Numbered from the stretch's first letter, positions 1 through 8,800 are shown. The stretch is 64,000 nucleotides of DNA from Ammoniphilus sp. CFH 90114 (GCF_004123195.1 NZ_SDLI01000008.1:125117-189116); one strand, 5' to 3'. Notes: generated from the letters alone by a model not told the origin. Translations and numbers: made by a program.

Positions 1-47
1 CCACACTCGTCCCTATGTATTGGGATGGGTGTGGTCTTTTTTATTTT
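1..47 (+). terminator. Leader terminator, probably the 3' end of a T-box riboswitch
   Basis: Bases 1-13 pair with 22-34 (13 bp, two G-U pairs, 8-base loop) and are followed by a T-rich run at 35-47, which is a classic intrinsic terminator. The CTCGTCCC...GGGAtGgG core resembles the terminators of Bacillales T-box leaders ahead of aminoacyl-tRNA synthetase genes. The gene starts 33 bases further on. The T-box and specifier loop would lie before the window, so control by uncharged threonine tRNA is inference. Confidence 0.7.
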
Positions 48-79
48 ATAAATTTATAAAAAAATCAGGAGGGCTAAAT

Positions 80-1288
80 ATGTCTAATCAAATTTTGGAA
101 GCTGAAAAAAGAAATCATCGAAAGTTAGGTCAAGAGTTAGAATTGTTTACTTCAATGGAAGAAGCACCGGGTATGCCTTTTTTCTTACCAAATGGAATGG
201 TTATTCGAAATGAACTCGAAAATCTTTGGCGAAAGTACCACCAAAAAGCAGGCTATCAGGAAATCAAAACACCTATTATGATGAAACAAGAACTTTGGGA
301 GCAGTCTGGTCATTGGTCTCACTACCAAGAAAATATGTATTTTTCGAATGTTGATGAACAAAATTACGCCATTAAGCCGATGAACTGCCCGGGTGCAATA
401 TTAATTTTTAATAGCAAGCGGAGAAGTTACCGAGAATTGCCTATTCGTTTGGCTGAACTTGGTTTAGTTCACCGTCATGAACTGTCGGGGTCATTAAATG
501 GATTGTTAAGAGTCCGCTCCTTTACTCAGGACGATGCTCATTTGTTTGTTCGAGTAGACCAGATTGAATCTGAAATCGATAAGGTTCTAGCTTTGATTGA
601 TGATTTTTACTCTCACTTTGGTTTTAGCTACAAGGTAGAGCTTTCAACTCGACCAGAAGAATTCATGGGTTCCGAAGACATCTGGAATAAAGCTGAAGCT
701 GCGTTGGAATCCGTCTTAAAAGACAAAGGTTTAGATTATCAAGTAAATCACGGTGATGGAGCTTTTTATGGTCCTAAAATTGATTTTCACATCCTTGATT
801 CACTTGGACGAAGCTGGCAGTGTGGTACTGTACAACTAGATTTCCAGATGCCAGAGAAGTTCAATTGTTCTTATATCGGAGAAGACGATAAACTTCACCG
901 TCCTGTCATCATTCATACAGCCATTTACGGTTCAGTTGAACGATTTATGGCAATTTTAATTGAACATTTTGCCGGGAAATTCCCGCTTTGGCTATCTCCT
1001 ATTCAAGCAAGAGTAATACTAATTACTGACTCCCACGTAGACTATGCAAATGAAGTTAAATCCCAATTAGAATCAGTAGGATTACGTGTAGAAGTGGATT
1101 ACAGAGATGAAAAGATGGGATTAAAGATTAGAGATGCTGAAAAACAAAAGATTCCATATATGCTCGTTATTGGGGATAAAGAGGTAGAAAACCAATCCGT
1201 GGCGGTAAGAAAGCGCAAAGATGGCAATCTTGGTGTATGGAGTATCCAAGAAATTATTGAGCGATTCAGTAATGAAATACAGAATTAA
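80..1288 (+). CDS. thrS: Threonyl-tRNA synthetase, short form lacking TGS and editing domains
   Basis: This cytoplasmic class II synthetase charges tRNA-Thr with threonine. The protein of 402 residues begins directly at the catalytic core (HRKLGQELELF near residue 13). Visible are the Zn-binding Cys103 (MNCP), His154 (DDAH) and His279, with spacing as in E. coli ThrRS. Motif 2 lies around residues 132-146, the motif 3 region is GSVERF, and the anticodon-binding domain starts near 305. The usual enzyme has about 640 residues, so the N-terminal TGS and editing domains (about 240 residues) are missing. The start at 80 is chosen because AGGAGGG lies 7 bases upstream; an in-frame TTG at 20 lies inside the leader terminator. 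It is probably a second, conditionally used or inhibitor-tolerant ThrRS. The fold is certain; the physiological role is inference. Confidence 0.9.
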   Translation: MSNQILEAEKRNHRKLGQELELFTSMEEAPGMPFFLPNGMVIRNELENLWRKYHQKAGYQEIKTPIMMKQELWEQSGHWSHYQENMYFSNVDEQNYAIKPMNCPGAILIFNSKRRSYRELPIRLAELGLVHRHELSGSLNGLLRVRSFTQDDAHLFVRVDQIESEIDKVLALIDDFYSHFGFSYKVELSTRPEEFMGSEDIWNKAEAALESVLKDKGLDYQVNHGDGAFYGPKIDFHILDSLGRSWQCGTVQLDFQMPEKFNCSYIGEDDKLHRPVIIHTAIYGSVERFMAILIEHFAGKFPLWLSPIQARVILITDSHVDYANEVKSQLESVGLRVEVDYRDEKMGLKIRDAEKQKIPYMLVIGDKEVENQSVAVRKRKDGNLGVWSIQEIIERFSNEIQN

Positions 1289-1311
1289 TTCAAAACAAAG
1301 AGTCCAAAAAG

Positions 1312-1550
1312 ATGCCTTCTCATGTCCTAACATGCCCTGATTAAAATCTAATGGAGCGCCATTATCGAGTAGTTGGCAAGCGTAGGTGTGCCGAAAACGA
1401 TGAGGATAAACATTGACAGGAATCCTTCCACGGACTGCAATCAACTTCACAGAATAACGGAGGGTCGGGATGGTCATCCGACGAATCGGGTTGCGCTCGG
1501 TTACAAATAGTGCTTCACAGTCATCTTTTCGGCTATCTAAATACGTTTAT
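1312..1550 (-). pseudogene. Tyrosine recombinase (integrase) C-terminal remnant
   Basis: On the minus strand this stretch reads YLDSRKDDCEALFVTERNP, then PHRFRHTYACQLLDNGA, then GMLGHEKAS. These are typical of the C-terminal catalytic half of XerC/phage-type integrases (the H-x-x-R box and LGH). Similarity stops just before the catalytic tyrosine, where the frame runs into unrelated sequence, and a TAA stop precedes it. Only about 80 of about 300 residues remain. It marks an earlier integration event just downstream of the synthetase gene. Confidence 0.75.
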
Positions 1551-1591
1551 CTGCTTTGTATAAATTCTACAACTCACTTAAATACATAAAA

Positions 1592-1647
1592 AACCCCTCC
1601 CAAGAATTTATCTTCTTGAATCCAGCATTACTGAACTGGGAAGGGGT
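1592..1647 (-). terminator. Minus-strand terminator after gene remnant
   Basis: Read on the minus strand, AACCCCTTCCCAG pairs imperfectly with CTTGGGAGGGGTT across a loop of about 30 bases and is followed by TTTTTT. It lies immediately after the stop codon of the remnant at 1647-1778. The long loop lowers confidence. Confidence 0.45.
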
Positions 1648-1778
1648 TAATCATTTTGTGTTATTGAAGTAGCGATCCTCGATAGTGAAGTAAACATTTG
1701 CTCTTCTTGGATAAACTGCATTCGGACTGGATCACGTTTTTTTACCCTGATGTTCCGAATTAGACCCTCACCAACAAG
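1647..1778 (-). pseudogene. C-terminal remnant of an unidentified protein
   Basis: The minus strand stays open for about 43 codons (from LVGEGLIRNIRVKKRDPVRM to SLSRIATSITQND) and ends in TAA right before a terminator-like hairpin. The charged, ordered composition looks like a real C-terminus. Upstream of 1778 the frame is lost. I do not recognise the family; a phage or integrase neighbour is plausible from the context. Confidence 0.35.
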
Positions 1779-1800
1779 TTGTGCCTAGCTTAACTAGGCA

Positions 1801-2248
1801 CTCTCTGTTAAGAGTTAAAAATGTCGGGAATCAATTTCGTTGATTTTACTGAGGTTGTAGAACCACTTGTAAAAACGTAAAAAAAGAAAGTGTGGAACCG
1901 CTAAAAAATGACTTGTAAAGAAAGTTGGAAACTACTCATCCTTCAAAAAACGAGCTATTCTTCAGATCTCTACAAAATATGGACTCTAGTCCTTGCTTTT
2001 TTTACTATCCTCTTAAGTAAACCAGGTAAAACGTTAAACCAATTTCCCTTAGAAAAAGATACGCATACCAAGGAAACAAGCAAATCTCACTCTCAGTATA
2101 AGACCTTGAAGACTCATTATTACCTAAGCCTAAAGCAACACTTGAAGCGATGAATTACAGGCGCGCTTGTTATCGTGCTCCTTCTCAAAAAATTAGTGCC
2201 AACTTTAGCATTATTAACTTTTAACATTTCCATACAGAACTTCTAAGT
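1801..2248. other. Intergenic stretch with three spaced similar motifs
   Basis: No convincing gene is seen. A plus-strand frame at 1908-2153 has no ribosome binding site and a composition unlike a protein. Three similar motifs (TAGAACCACT, TGGAACCGCT, TGGAAACTACT) occur near 1859, 1893 and 1927, about 34-35 bases apart. They could be transposase-binding sites at an end of the Tn7-like element, but this is weak. Confidence 0.3.
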
Positions 2249-3784
2249 TTATGAAATGACAAGGGTCTCATCCAATATAGTTTCAATTTTTGATACTAAG
2301 TCTTGAAACAATGTCATATTCACTTTAACTGCCACTTGAATAAACTTTATTTTCACTTGCTCTGCTGGTAATCCAAGTTTGCCACTTAAATAATGAAAAT
2401 AGTCATGATGATCCCCAAAATACGGACTTCGTAAGATATCCGCAACCTCTTCCTTTTCGCAATTTGTAGAAATAGCAAAATTTATGCAGAACTCATCATT
2501 ACGATTCATATTCATTAACCATTTTTCAGGTGGTTCATTACCGGGCAATTTAAATGTATGGTTAGCTAACCAATTTATATGTGTTTGATCTAGCGTTTGA
2601 ACTCCAAAATGTTTCTTATACTCTTTATTTACTTCAGACATGTTACAATCACCATCATAAATGGCAAGATTTTTACCAAGATTATTATCTCGAAAAAATG
2701 CAGCAGTCTGTGAAGTTACAGTCATCCAACTACCAACATAAATCACCCTCACTCTTTTCCTTATTCTCAAAGGTAGCGCTGCTAGAACTAGGTTTTGGGC
2801 AACGTCATCTTCTGTGTAAATTGTTAATTCAGGTATAGACTCCTGGATAAGAATGGAGAATGCATAACTACTTGAAATCCTGTATTCAGGTGTTACTTTT
2901 GTTCCATTTCTTCTTAACACCACACGCCCCTCAGGAGGTAAAGAATCAAGAACAACTTGAGAATGGGTAGTCATAATGACCTGTAAGTGTTTTTTGAAGG
3001 AAATATCAATAATGTGTTTTAATATTTCTTTTTGTGCCTTCGGATGCAAGCCAGTCTCAATCTCTTCTATTATTACTAGAGTATCATCAGGGACTTCGTG
3101 TAACATATTTATTAGAGTAAGAACAACATCTTCACCAGCACCCATATTAAATCCTGAATAAACATCTCCAGCATTCACTACATTTAAGGAATGTATATCA
3201 TTACTCCCGTATCTCTCAGCACTTGTATAAGTTCTTCCAAGAATAGCTGATGCAATTTGTTTAACTTCTTGACTATAGACCATATGCGTATTTTTACCTT
3301 TTCCAACAAAATGGGCCTTGAGTACACGTTGTTCAATTGCGGGGAGTGCTCTTGAAATCCCAATAAATTGAACTGCTCTCTTTGGTCTCTTTTCATACTT
3401 CGACCATTTCTTTCCTTTTCTTGCTGTATAACTTTCAGGATAATTAGCACCTGAGTAGTTCCAAATTACTTCTGCATTGTTATACGGAGTATCAAATCTT
3501 GATGTGATAAAAAAATCCCCAAAAGTATAATATGGAAAGTTATTTCCTTTATCGAATGGTGTAAAACCTTTAACAGAATGATATGCACAAGCTATACAAC
3601 CTAATATTGTAGATTTTCCTGTCCCGTTTTCCCCAGCAATCGCAAATACCGGGTAATTAATATCAAGGGAAAAATCATCTAGACCTCTAAGTCCATTTAT
3701 TTTCAATTTTCTTAGAGTTGTCTTTTGATACTGCATGGATTCCCATCTTTCTAGTAACCTTCTTTCAATATCTCGTAACGGCAT
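2249..3784 (-). CDS. OLD-like AAA ATPase with TOPRIM-like C-terminus
   Basis: This 511-residue protein has a Walker A at residues 51-59 (GENGTGKST), an ABC-type signature-like stretch at 213-220, a Walker B at 236-241 (LVIIEE) followed by TGLHP, and a switch histidine at 274 (TTHS). After the ATPase, TIYTEDDVAQ (Glu325) and IYDGDC (Asp377, Asp379) look like the acidic residues of a TOPRIM nuclease domain. This is the layout of OLD-family ATP-dependent nucleases used in several phage-defence systems. It stands alone as the last gene of the cargo block. The start at 3784 is tentative; Met17 is an alternative. Family placement is good; the defence role is inferred from the neighbouring Gabija-like pair. 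Confidence 0.75.
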   Translation of the reverse strand: MPLRDIERRLLERWESMQYQKTTLRKLKINGLRGLDDFSLDINYPVFAIAGENGTGKSTILGCIACAYHSVKGFTPFDKGNNFPYYTFGDFFITSRFDTPYNNAEVIWNYSGANYPESYTARKGKKWSKYEKRPKRAVQFIGISRALPAIEQRVLKAHFVGKGKNTHMVYSQEVKQIASAILGRTYTSAERYGSNDIHSLNVVNAGDVYSGFNMGAGEDVVLTLINMLHEVPDDTLVIIEEIETGLHPKAQKEILKHIIDISFKKHLQVIMTTHSQVVLDSLPPEGRVVLRRNGTKVTPEYRISSSYAFSILIQESIPELTIYTEDDVAQNLVLAALPLRIRKRVRVIYVGSWMTVTSQTAAFFRDNNLGKNLAIYDGDCNMSEVNKEYKKHFGVQTLDQTHINWLANHTFKLPGNEPPEKWLMNMNRNDEFCINFAISTNCEKEEVADILRSPYFGDHHDYFHYLSGKLGLPAEQVKIKFIQVAVKVNMTLFQDLVSKIETILDETLVIS

Positions 3785-3845
3785 TCTAATACCATCCTTA
3801 TTCTTCTATCTCTGAATTTTATTAAAAACTAAATGATTAGTTACT

Positions 3846-3998
3846 CAAACATCGCAGCGTGAATTTGGCAATTAAGCATTGATATAGCTAGGTACTCCCG
3901 TTATCCTCTACTGAAGTTGGCTTTTAATTAGCTTTTTTCGTTTGATTGTTTGTCTTTTTGGAGTTTCTTCATGAAGCTCGATTAATTGATGTAAATCA
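3846..3998 (-). pseudogene. Decayed gene fragment, copy 1
   Basis: The minus strand encodes DLHQLIELHEETPKRQ, then KRKKLIKSQLQ, with a stop soon after. It is recognisably homologous, in DNA and protein, to a longer wreck at 8282-8800 (MQQLI-LYEDS, RKLIKSQLQEW). Both lie just upstream of accessory genes. The parent family is not recognised. Confidence 0.5.
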
Positions 3999-4449
3999 GC
4001 AACTCAATGCTATTTCAAGACAAGGTATCGGGCAAACATCATGGTGGTTTAGCTAAACAAGCAGATGATAAGGAATCTCTAAAACTCTTTAAGAAAGCAT
4101 AATAGAGATTTGGTTGTTTTTAAAAAAGCATGCCATAAATACGGACCATTTCTTAATATAAAAAGGGTACACTCCGTACTGAGAATACGCCAATCGCTCT
4201 TTTTGTTACGGCTATGTACAAATATTACTTTAGCTGGTATACCCATTCGCTAAGGTGTTTTGGATCAATAGACTTTCCTTTTACTAGAGCTGAAAAACAC
4301 TAGAACTCTTTAAGAGGTACATACTTTTGCTCGCGATATAACATTAATTACCTAACTTTCCTCACTGCAATCATATCGAGGCCTAGATTTAGGATGGTTT
4401 CAATTAAAGGATAATGAGTTTAACATTCACTTTATCTCTCTATACAAAT
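3999..4449. other. Intergenic, no gene recognised
   Basis: The sequence is AT-rich with stops in all frames and no ribosome binding site leading into an open frame. Part of it may belong to the decayed gene at 3846-3998. No clear terminator is seen after the gene ending at 4450. Confidence 0.5.
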
Positions 4450-5427
4450 TTAATAACTTATTTCTTCTTCATCTTCATCTTCTTCTTCTTCTTTTTCTTC
4501 TTCTTTTTCTTCTTCTTCATAATCATCAAAGAATACATATTTACTTCCAATAAGACTTAGTTGTTCAAGTCTATTTTTTAAATTATCTTCATCATAATAA
4601 ATATTTTCAACGTGGTCTATTAAGTCTTGAGGAATCTTTCCCACAATTACTTCCGATATATATTCTTGAATTAGTGCATTATCTAACTCTAATGGTACTA
4701 TACTTTTTAAAAATCCCATAAATCCATTTTTCTCTTTTGTGTTTACTATGTAGATTAATAACTCTTTGAGAGCTATCAATTCATTTGCATTTATACGATG
4801 TAAGGAATTTTTATTATATTCCGGAACAAATATTTTCCTCGCCTTCGAAGCATGACTAGTTTCATAGGTATATATATTTTTCTCACTAGAGATCTTTTTA
4901 ATTATATTAAAATATTTTTTAACTATTGAACCGACTACTCTTCCTAATGTTTCTTTTTGTTTATCCAGATTTTCTTCAAAATACTTTTGTGTATTACTGT
5001 AAATTGAATGTTTTTTTATATAATCATTTATTGCAATTATGTGTTGATATAAATTACTATTCACTAGATAATTATTATATCTACCACCTTTGTAGAAACT
5101 TGACAATAAATCTATGAACTCATTCTGCCTTCCATTAAAAGAAATCACCCGATGATGTCTAATACGGTCATGCAATTCTCTATGGCTGTGTGTTATTAAA
5201 CTCTTTTCAAACTTGTCTATATCAGTTATATCATCAACTAAAACAATGATAATTTTTTGCATCCTCTCTATTCCTATAGCAATATGGTATAGGAATGAAA
5301 AAACTTCACTTTCAATATCAAAACTTTCCATAGTTTTTAAAGTATTAATGCCATCATATATAAAAGTACCAGCAATATCGAGCTCTGTCCCCATTTTGAA
5401 ATTTCTATAGTTGAAATATTCATCCAT
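4450..5427 (-). CDS. Hypothetical cargo protein with acidic C-terminal tail
   Basis: The family is not recognised. The protein has 325 residues and is mainly alpha-helical. A hydrophobic patch near residue 60 (IIIVLVDDI) is too short to be a clear membrane span. A basic/histidine-rich stretch (HSHRELHDRIRHH) follows, and the last 25 residues are almost all Glu and Asp. The start at 5427 (ATG) is preferred over GTG at 5436 because AAAGG is better spaced. It lies between the helicase gene of the Gabija-like pair and the OLD-like ATPase gene, all on the same strand, so a defence role is possible. The low-complexity acidic tail could bind a basic partner or mimic nucleic acid; that is speculation. 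Confidence 0.6.
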   Translation of the reverse strand: MDEYFNYRNFKMGTELDIAGTFIYDGINTLKTMESFDIESEVFSFLYHIAIGIERMQKIIIVLVDDITDIDKFEKSLITHSHRELHDRIRHHRVISFNGRQNEFIDLLSSFYKGGRYNNYLVNSNLYQHIIAINDYIKKHSIYSNTQKYFEENLDKQKETLGRVVGSIVKKYFNIIKKISSEKNIYTYETSHASKARKIFVPEYNKNSLHRINANELIALKELLIYIVNTKEKNGFMGFLKSIVPLELDNALIQEYISEVIVGKIPQDLIDHVENIYYDEDNLKNRLEQLSLIGSKYVFFDDYEEEEKEEEKEEEEDEDEEEISY

Positions 5428-5525
5428 AACACGCACAACCTTTTATTGGATATATTTGAAAATCGCAATCTACTTATTACCCATTAAAATAGCACTAGGC
5501 TCTCGACTAATGTTAAACAATTAGT

Positions 5526-6650
5526 TTATATTCTAAATTTTAAAACTCTAACGTCATTACCACCTAACTTGATACTATCCTCAAAAAAATATGCGTTGGG
5601 ATTGAGTTTTTCAACGACAAAAGCTAAGCTGTACTTTGCCCGAGTGACACCAACATAATATTTATCTGGGGCTTTCAATCTACTGCTAGGATCTAGCAAA
5701 AATGTAGAAAGTGGCTTATTAGGGAATATTAGAACACGTTCCAAAGTCATCCCCTTACTCACCCCAAAGTTTATAGATGGATAGCCTAAGGTTGTCGTTT
5801 TAACATCATATCTTAATATATTTGGTTTTAAGTGCTGAATATAATCATGTACATCCGTTTGAAGAATCTGAAAAACTCCATTAACCGGTTCCTCGGCTTC
5901 TAACATTCCAATAATCGGATCCTCTGGGTAAACCAAATTAGCAAAATTGGCAATATCAGAAGTAAACCGCTTAGAAATATTATTTTTTATGATATTAATA
6001 TGGTGTGACTCTCTGCATGTCTCAAGATAACTAAAGACATGCATTCCACCTTTTTTTCTATCAGATCTTGGATTATGTGTCTTTAAAATAGATTGTTTAT
6101 AGTCACCAACACAATAAACTTTTATAGATGAAAGGAATAATAATTCAAGCAGATCTATATCTTTTCCCACTAAGTCCTGTAATTCGTCAATATAAAGACA
6201 TGCGTAAGTATCCTCTAGTCTTTTTAATACGGCTCCATCGGATAATTTATTTAACAATAGTGCAAACTCTGAAGCCCGGTTGGCTTTAACATCATTATTT
6301 CTATTCAAAAAATAAGATGTCGTATTTTTCTTTGCATAATCAACACCGTATATACTGGAAAAATCAATCGATCTTATCTGACTAATTCTTTTCAAAAAAC
6401 TTCTCTGGTATGGTCTGATTAATTCTTTTAGAACGAATTGAAACCATGTACTTATAACAACATTTTTATCTATAACACCATTATTTTGTTTTGCGTATTC
6501 TTTCTTTATGGAGTAAATACCTTTATGCGTGTAAGAAAGCATCAAAACTTTCTTATTGGATTCCTCAACAAAAGACCTTGAATCATTACACATACCATAC
6601 GTTTTACCTGAGCCGGCACAAGCAAGAACCAATGTATTATCGTATCGCAT
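5526..6650 (-). CDS. gajB: UvrD/Rep-like helicase, GajB of a Gabija-like system
   Basis: This superfamily 1A helicase-like protein has Walker A ACAGSGKT at residues 10-17, Walker B/DEAD-like IDELQD at 154-159, motif III-like GDYKQSI near 176, and motif VI-like VGVTRAK near 333. In Gabija, GajB senses DNA ends and nucleotide depletion and works with the GajA nuclease to block phage. At 374 residues it is shorter than the roughly 490 of the reference GajB, so part of the inserted domains may be missing. The ATG at 6650 overlaps the end of gajA by 14 bases, suggesting coupled translation; an upstream in-frame TTG at 6692 would add 14 residues. The helicase fold is secure; the Gabija label rests on the gene pair. 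Confidence 0.75.
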   Translation of the reverse strand: MRYDNTLVLACAGSGKTYGMCNDSRSFVEESNKKVLMLSYTHKGIYSIKKEYAKQNNGVIDKNVVISTWFQFVLKELIRPYQRSFLKRISQIRSIDFSSIYGVDYAKKNTTSYFLNRNNDVKANRASEFALLLNKLSDGAVLKRLEDTYACLYIDELQDLVGKDIDLLELLFLSSIKVYCVGDYKQSILKTHNPRSDRKKGGMHVFSYLETCRESHHINIIKNNISKRFTSDIANFANLVYPEDPIIGMLEAEEPVNGVFQILQTDVHDYIQHLKPNILRYDVKTTTLGYPSINFGVSKGMTLERVLIFPNKPLSTFLLDPSSRLKAPDKYYVGVTRAKYSLAFVVEKLNPNAYFFEDSIKLGGNDVRVLKFRI

Positions 6651-8265
6651 TCTTAATGTAATTGGGATATTCGATACATTCGTCTGAATCAAATACCCTC
6701 AATCCCCATTCTGCTTTATTGTTAATCATAAATGCTTCTACTTCAGCCACACTTTTATTAATCATCGAGCTTCTTTTTGAAATAATCCTTCTAAACTTAT
6801 TGAAGACCTCTAATTCGACCGAGTTAACTGCCAAAATACTGGGTTCAATTGTGTAGTAATATTCATTTTCCTCATAATATATTTCAATCAAATCACCATG
6901 TGTTTCGATGTACTCTTTGTATTTATCAATGATGTTCCGTTGAACATCCCCGTCATTGTCTGTAATAATTCGCAAGGGTTTCCTTACTAAAACAGCTAGC
7001 TCACAATATCTTTTAAATGCAAGTGAATCGACGGTAATGACATCTACTCCATTTTCGATTGGCAACTTGCCATAAACATCCTTGTAAGCACGCTGAACAA
7101 TTAATTCATCAGTTGGCCCCTCAACTAATATCACCTTATCTGCTAACAAAAAACGAACAGTACCGTAACCAGGCAATTTCTTGAAAAAGTTCATAGTATC
7201 AGGATTTATATCGCTCAGATGACTTATATTCCCTTTGTACAAAAGTATGATATTCTTCAGCCCTAATTTGTTAGCCACATAACTGCTGTGAGTTGAAATA
7301 AACACTTGTTTATTTTCGTCTTGATTTATTTTGGATATTAGACGTGACATATTTCCAAAGGCTAGATTATTTTCAGGCTCCTCAAACAGCACTACATTAG
7401 AATTTTCTGTATTTTGCTTAAACACTAGTTCCATTTTTATTAAATTTTGAGTGCCGAACCCCATATCCTCAAATGGAATATTCTCAACATCTATTGAGAC
7501 CTCATTCATCCATGCTTCAAGTGATTCTTCACGCATACCAAACTTAATAATCTTTTCGTCAAGCCTTTCTTCTGTTGCCAGTCTTTCATTAAGGGCTAGT
7601 ACGTTCGGATTGTTATTAAATTCATGCTTCATTTTTCTATACGCCCTAGCTAGATGTACCTTTTCATCCCCAGATAAATTGTTAGTAATTCGTGAATTGA
7701 TAAACTTGTTCACTGCTGAATCATAATCTTTTTGTGTAGTGTCAATCAGTGTAACCTTCACTGGAAATGTCCTAAATACAATTGGATTATCACCAAAATC
7801 TCTCCAACCAATTTTGTAAAACTCTACCGGTATATCATAAACTTCCCCGTTTTTTAGCATACTCTGAAATGCTCTTGAAAAGTCAGGGTTAAACTCTACT
7901 GTCATACGAATTCCCGGACAGTCTTCTCCCAATTCGTTATTTGTCCCTTTATATTCTGTGGTATTACCATCATTTTCAAAGTATGCTTCAATAATTATAG
8001 AAGGCATTTCTTCAATAGTTTTAGATGGATCCGCGATAATCTCTCTAAAAATTGAACGAGTTACATAGTTAAAATAGGAAGCTTTTAATTGACGTTCGAA
8101 AGATAAATTGTTTAATCTTCCACTTAAAAGAATTTGAATTATCTCAAGCAGGGTACTCTTTCCCGAATCATTATCCCCGACAAAAATATTGCAACCGCCG
8201 TTCAGTTTTATCAACACATCTTTAAACATTTTATAATTATGAACATATAGCTTGTTTATTTTCAC
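6637..8265 (-). CDS. gajA: OLD-family ATP-dependent nuclease, GajA of a Gabija-like system
   Basis: The protein has 542 residues. The N-terminal ATPase has Walker A GDNDSGKST at 30-38, Walker B VVLFEEPENN at 291-300 and a switch histidine in ISTHSS near 326. The C-terminal TOPRIM nuclease has VILVEGPTDE (Glu382) and ITDNDGD (Asp436/438/440). In Gabija, GajA cuts DNA once cellular ATP falls. The start is GTG at 8265 with AGGAG 8 bases upstream. It is followed by the helicase gene in an overlapping arrangement, the standard gajA-gajB order. The start lies only about 15 bases from the end of a decayed gene, so the pair was probably slotted in next to it. Confidence 0.8.
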   Translation of the reverse strand: MKINKLYVHNYKMFKDVLIKLNGGCNIFVGDNDSGKSTLLEIIQILLSGRLNNLSFERQLKASYFNYVTRSIFREIIADPSKTIEEMPSIIIEAYFENDGNTTEYKGTNNELGEDCPGIRMTVEFNPDFSRAFQSMLKNGEVYDIPVEFYKIGWRDFGDNPIVFRTFPVKVTLIDTTQKDYDSAVNKFINSRITNNLSGDEKVHLARAYRKMKHEFNNNPNVLALNERLATEERLDEKIIKFGMREESLEAWMNEVSIDVENIPFEDMGFGTQNLIKMELVFKQNTENSNVVLFEEPENNLAFGNMSRLISKINQDENKQVFISTHSSYVANKLGLKNIILLYKGNISHLSDINPDTMNFFKKLPGYGTVRFLLADKVILVEGPTDELIVQRAYKDVYGKLPIENGVDVITVDSLAFKRYCELAVLVRKPLRIITDNDGDVQRNIIDKYKEYIETHGDLIEIYYEENEYYYTIEPSILAVNSVELEVFNKFRRIISKRSSMINKSVAEVEAFMINNKAEWGLRVFDSDECIEYPNYIKNAIR

Positions 8266-8281
8266 AAGACATTCTCCTCAA

Positions 8282-8800
8282 CTATGTCTTTCTTAATCTT
8301 AAGAATTCAAATTCCGCAGAGTGAAATTGCAAATAAGCCTTGATGTAATTGAGCAGACCTGCCATCCATTCTTGAAGTTGACTCTTTATTAGCTTTCTGA
8401 CTCTGTTTTTAGTCTTTTATAGGCTATCTTCATAAAGCTAGATTAATTGCTGCATTGTAACATCCCAATCCAGTTCACTTACTTCATTACAAAGTTTATA
8501 AAATAGATCACCAAGGGCGTGCTGATCTGTGTTCCAGAAGCCATGACAAGGAATGAAGGTATATCTTTCGGTCTAATGATAATCGGTCGTCCGATATCCT
8601 TAGGAATCTCTGCTACAAAAGCAGTAGAGTTCCAAAAGAAAAAAATGGTTTACTTTGTTTGCATTACCTTCAGTTCTTGAAAGACTAATCCAATAGGAAA
8701 ATACGAAACTGCACCTCTGACACCAGTCAATCAAAAAATCCTAATGGCTCACTGCCCTTTGTACTCCCAGATTAAATTTTTTAGCTTTGCGTCAAACATA
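8282..8800 (-). pseudogene. Decayed gene, copy 2 (unidentified family)
   Basis: On the minus strand one frame reads AFVAEIPKDIGRPIIIRPKD and continues to SFLVMASG. It then needs one frameshift into NTDQHALGDLFYKLCNEVSE and further to RKLIKSQLQEWMAGLLNYIK. At least two in-frame stops (in LI-LYEDSL-KTKN) interrupt the second part. The downstream half is homologous to the fragment at 3846-3998. It is a real coding sequence in decay; I cannot name the family. Confidence 0.55.

Noticed and set aside
1908-2153. Plus-strand open frame of 81 codons
   Set aside because: No ribosome binding site, low-complexity composition and no recognisable family; it is treated as chance in AT-rich DNA.
4450-4530. 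GAA/GAG-rich stretch as a DNA microsatellite without protein meaning
   Set aside because: It is in frame at the end of an open gene and gives a uniform acidic tail, so it is described as part of that protein, although slippage could change its length.
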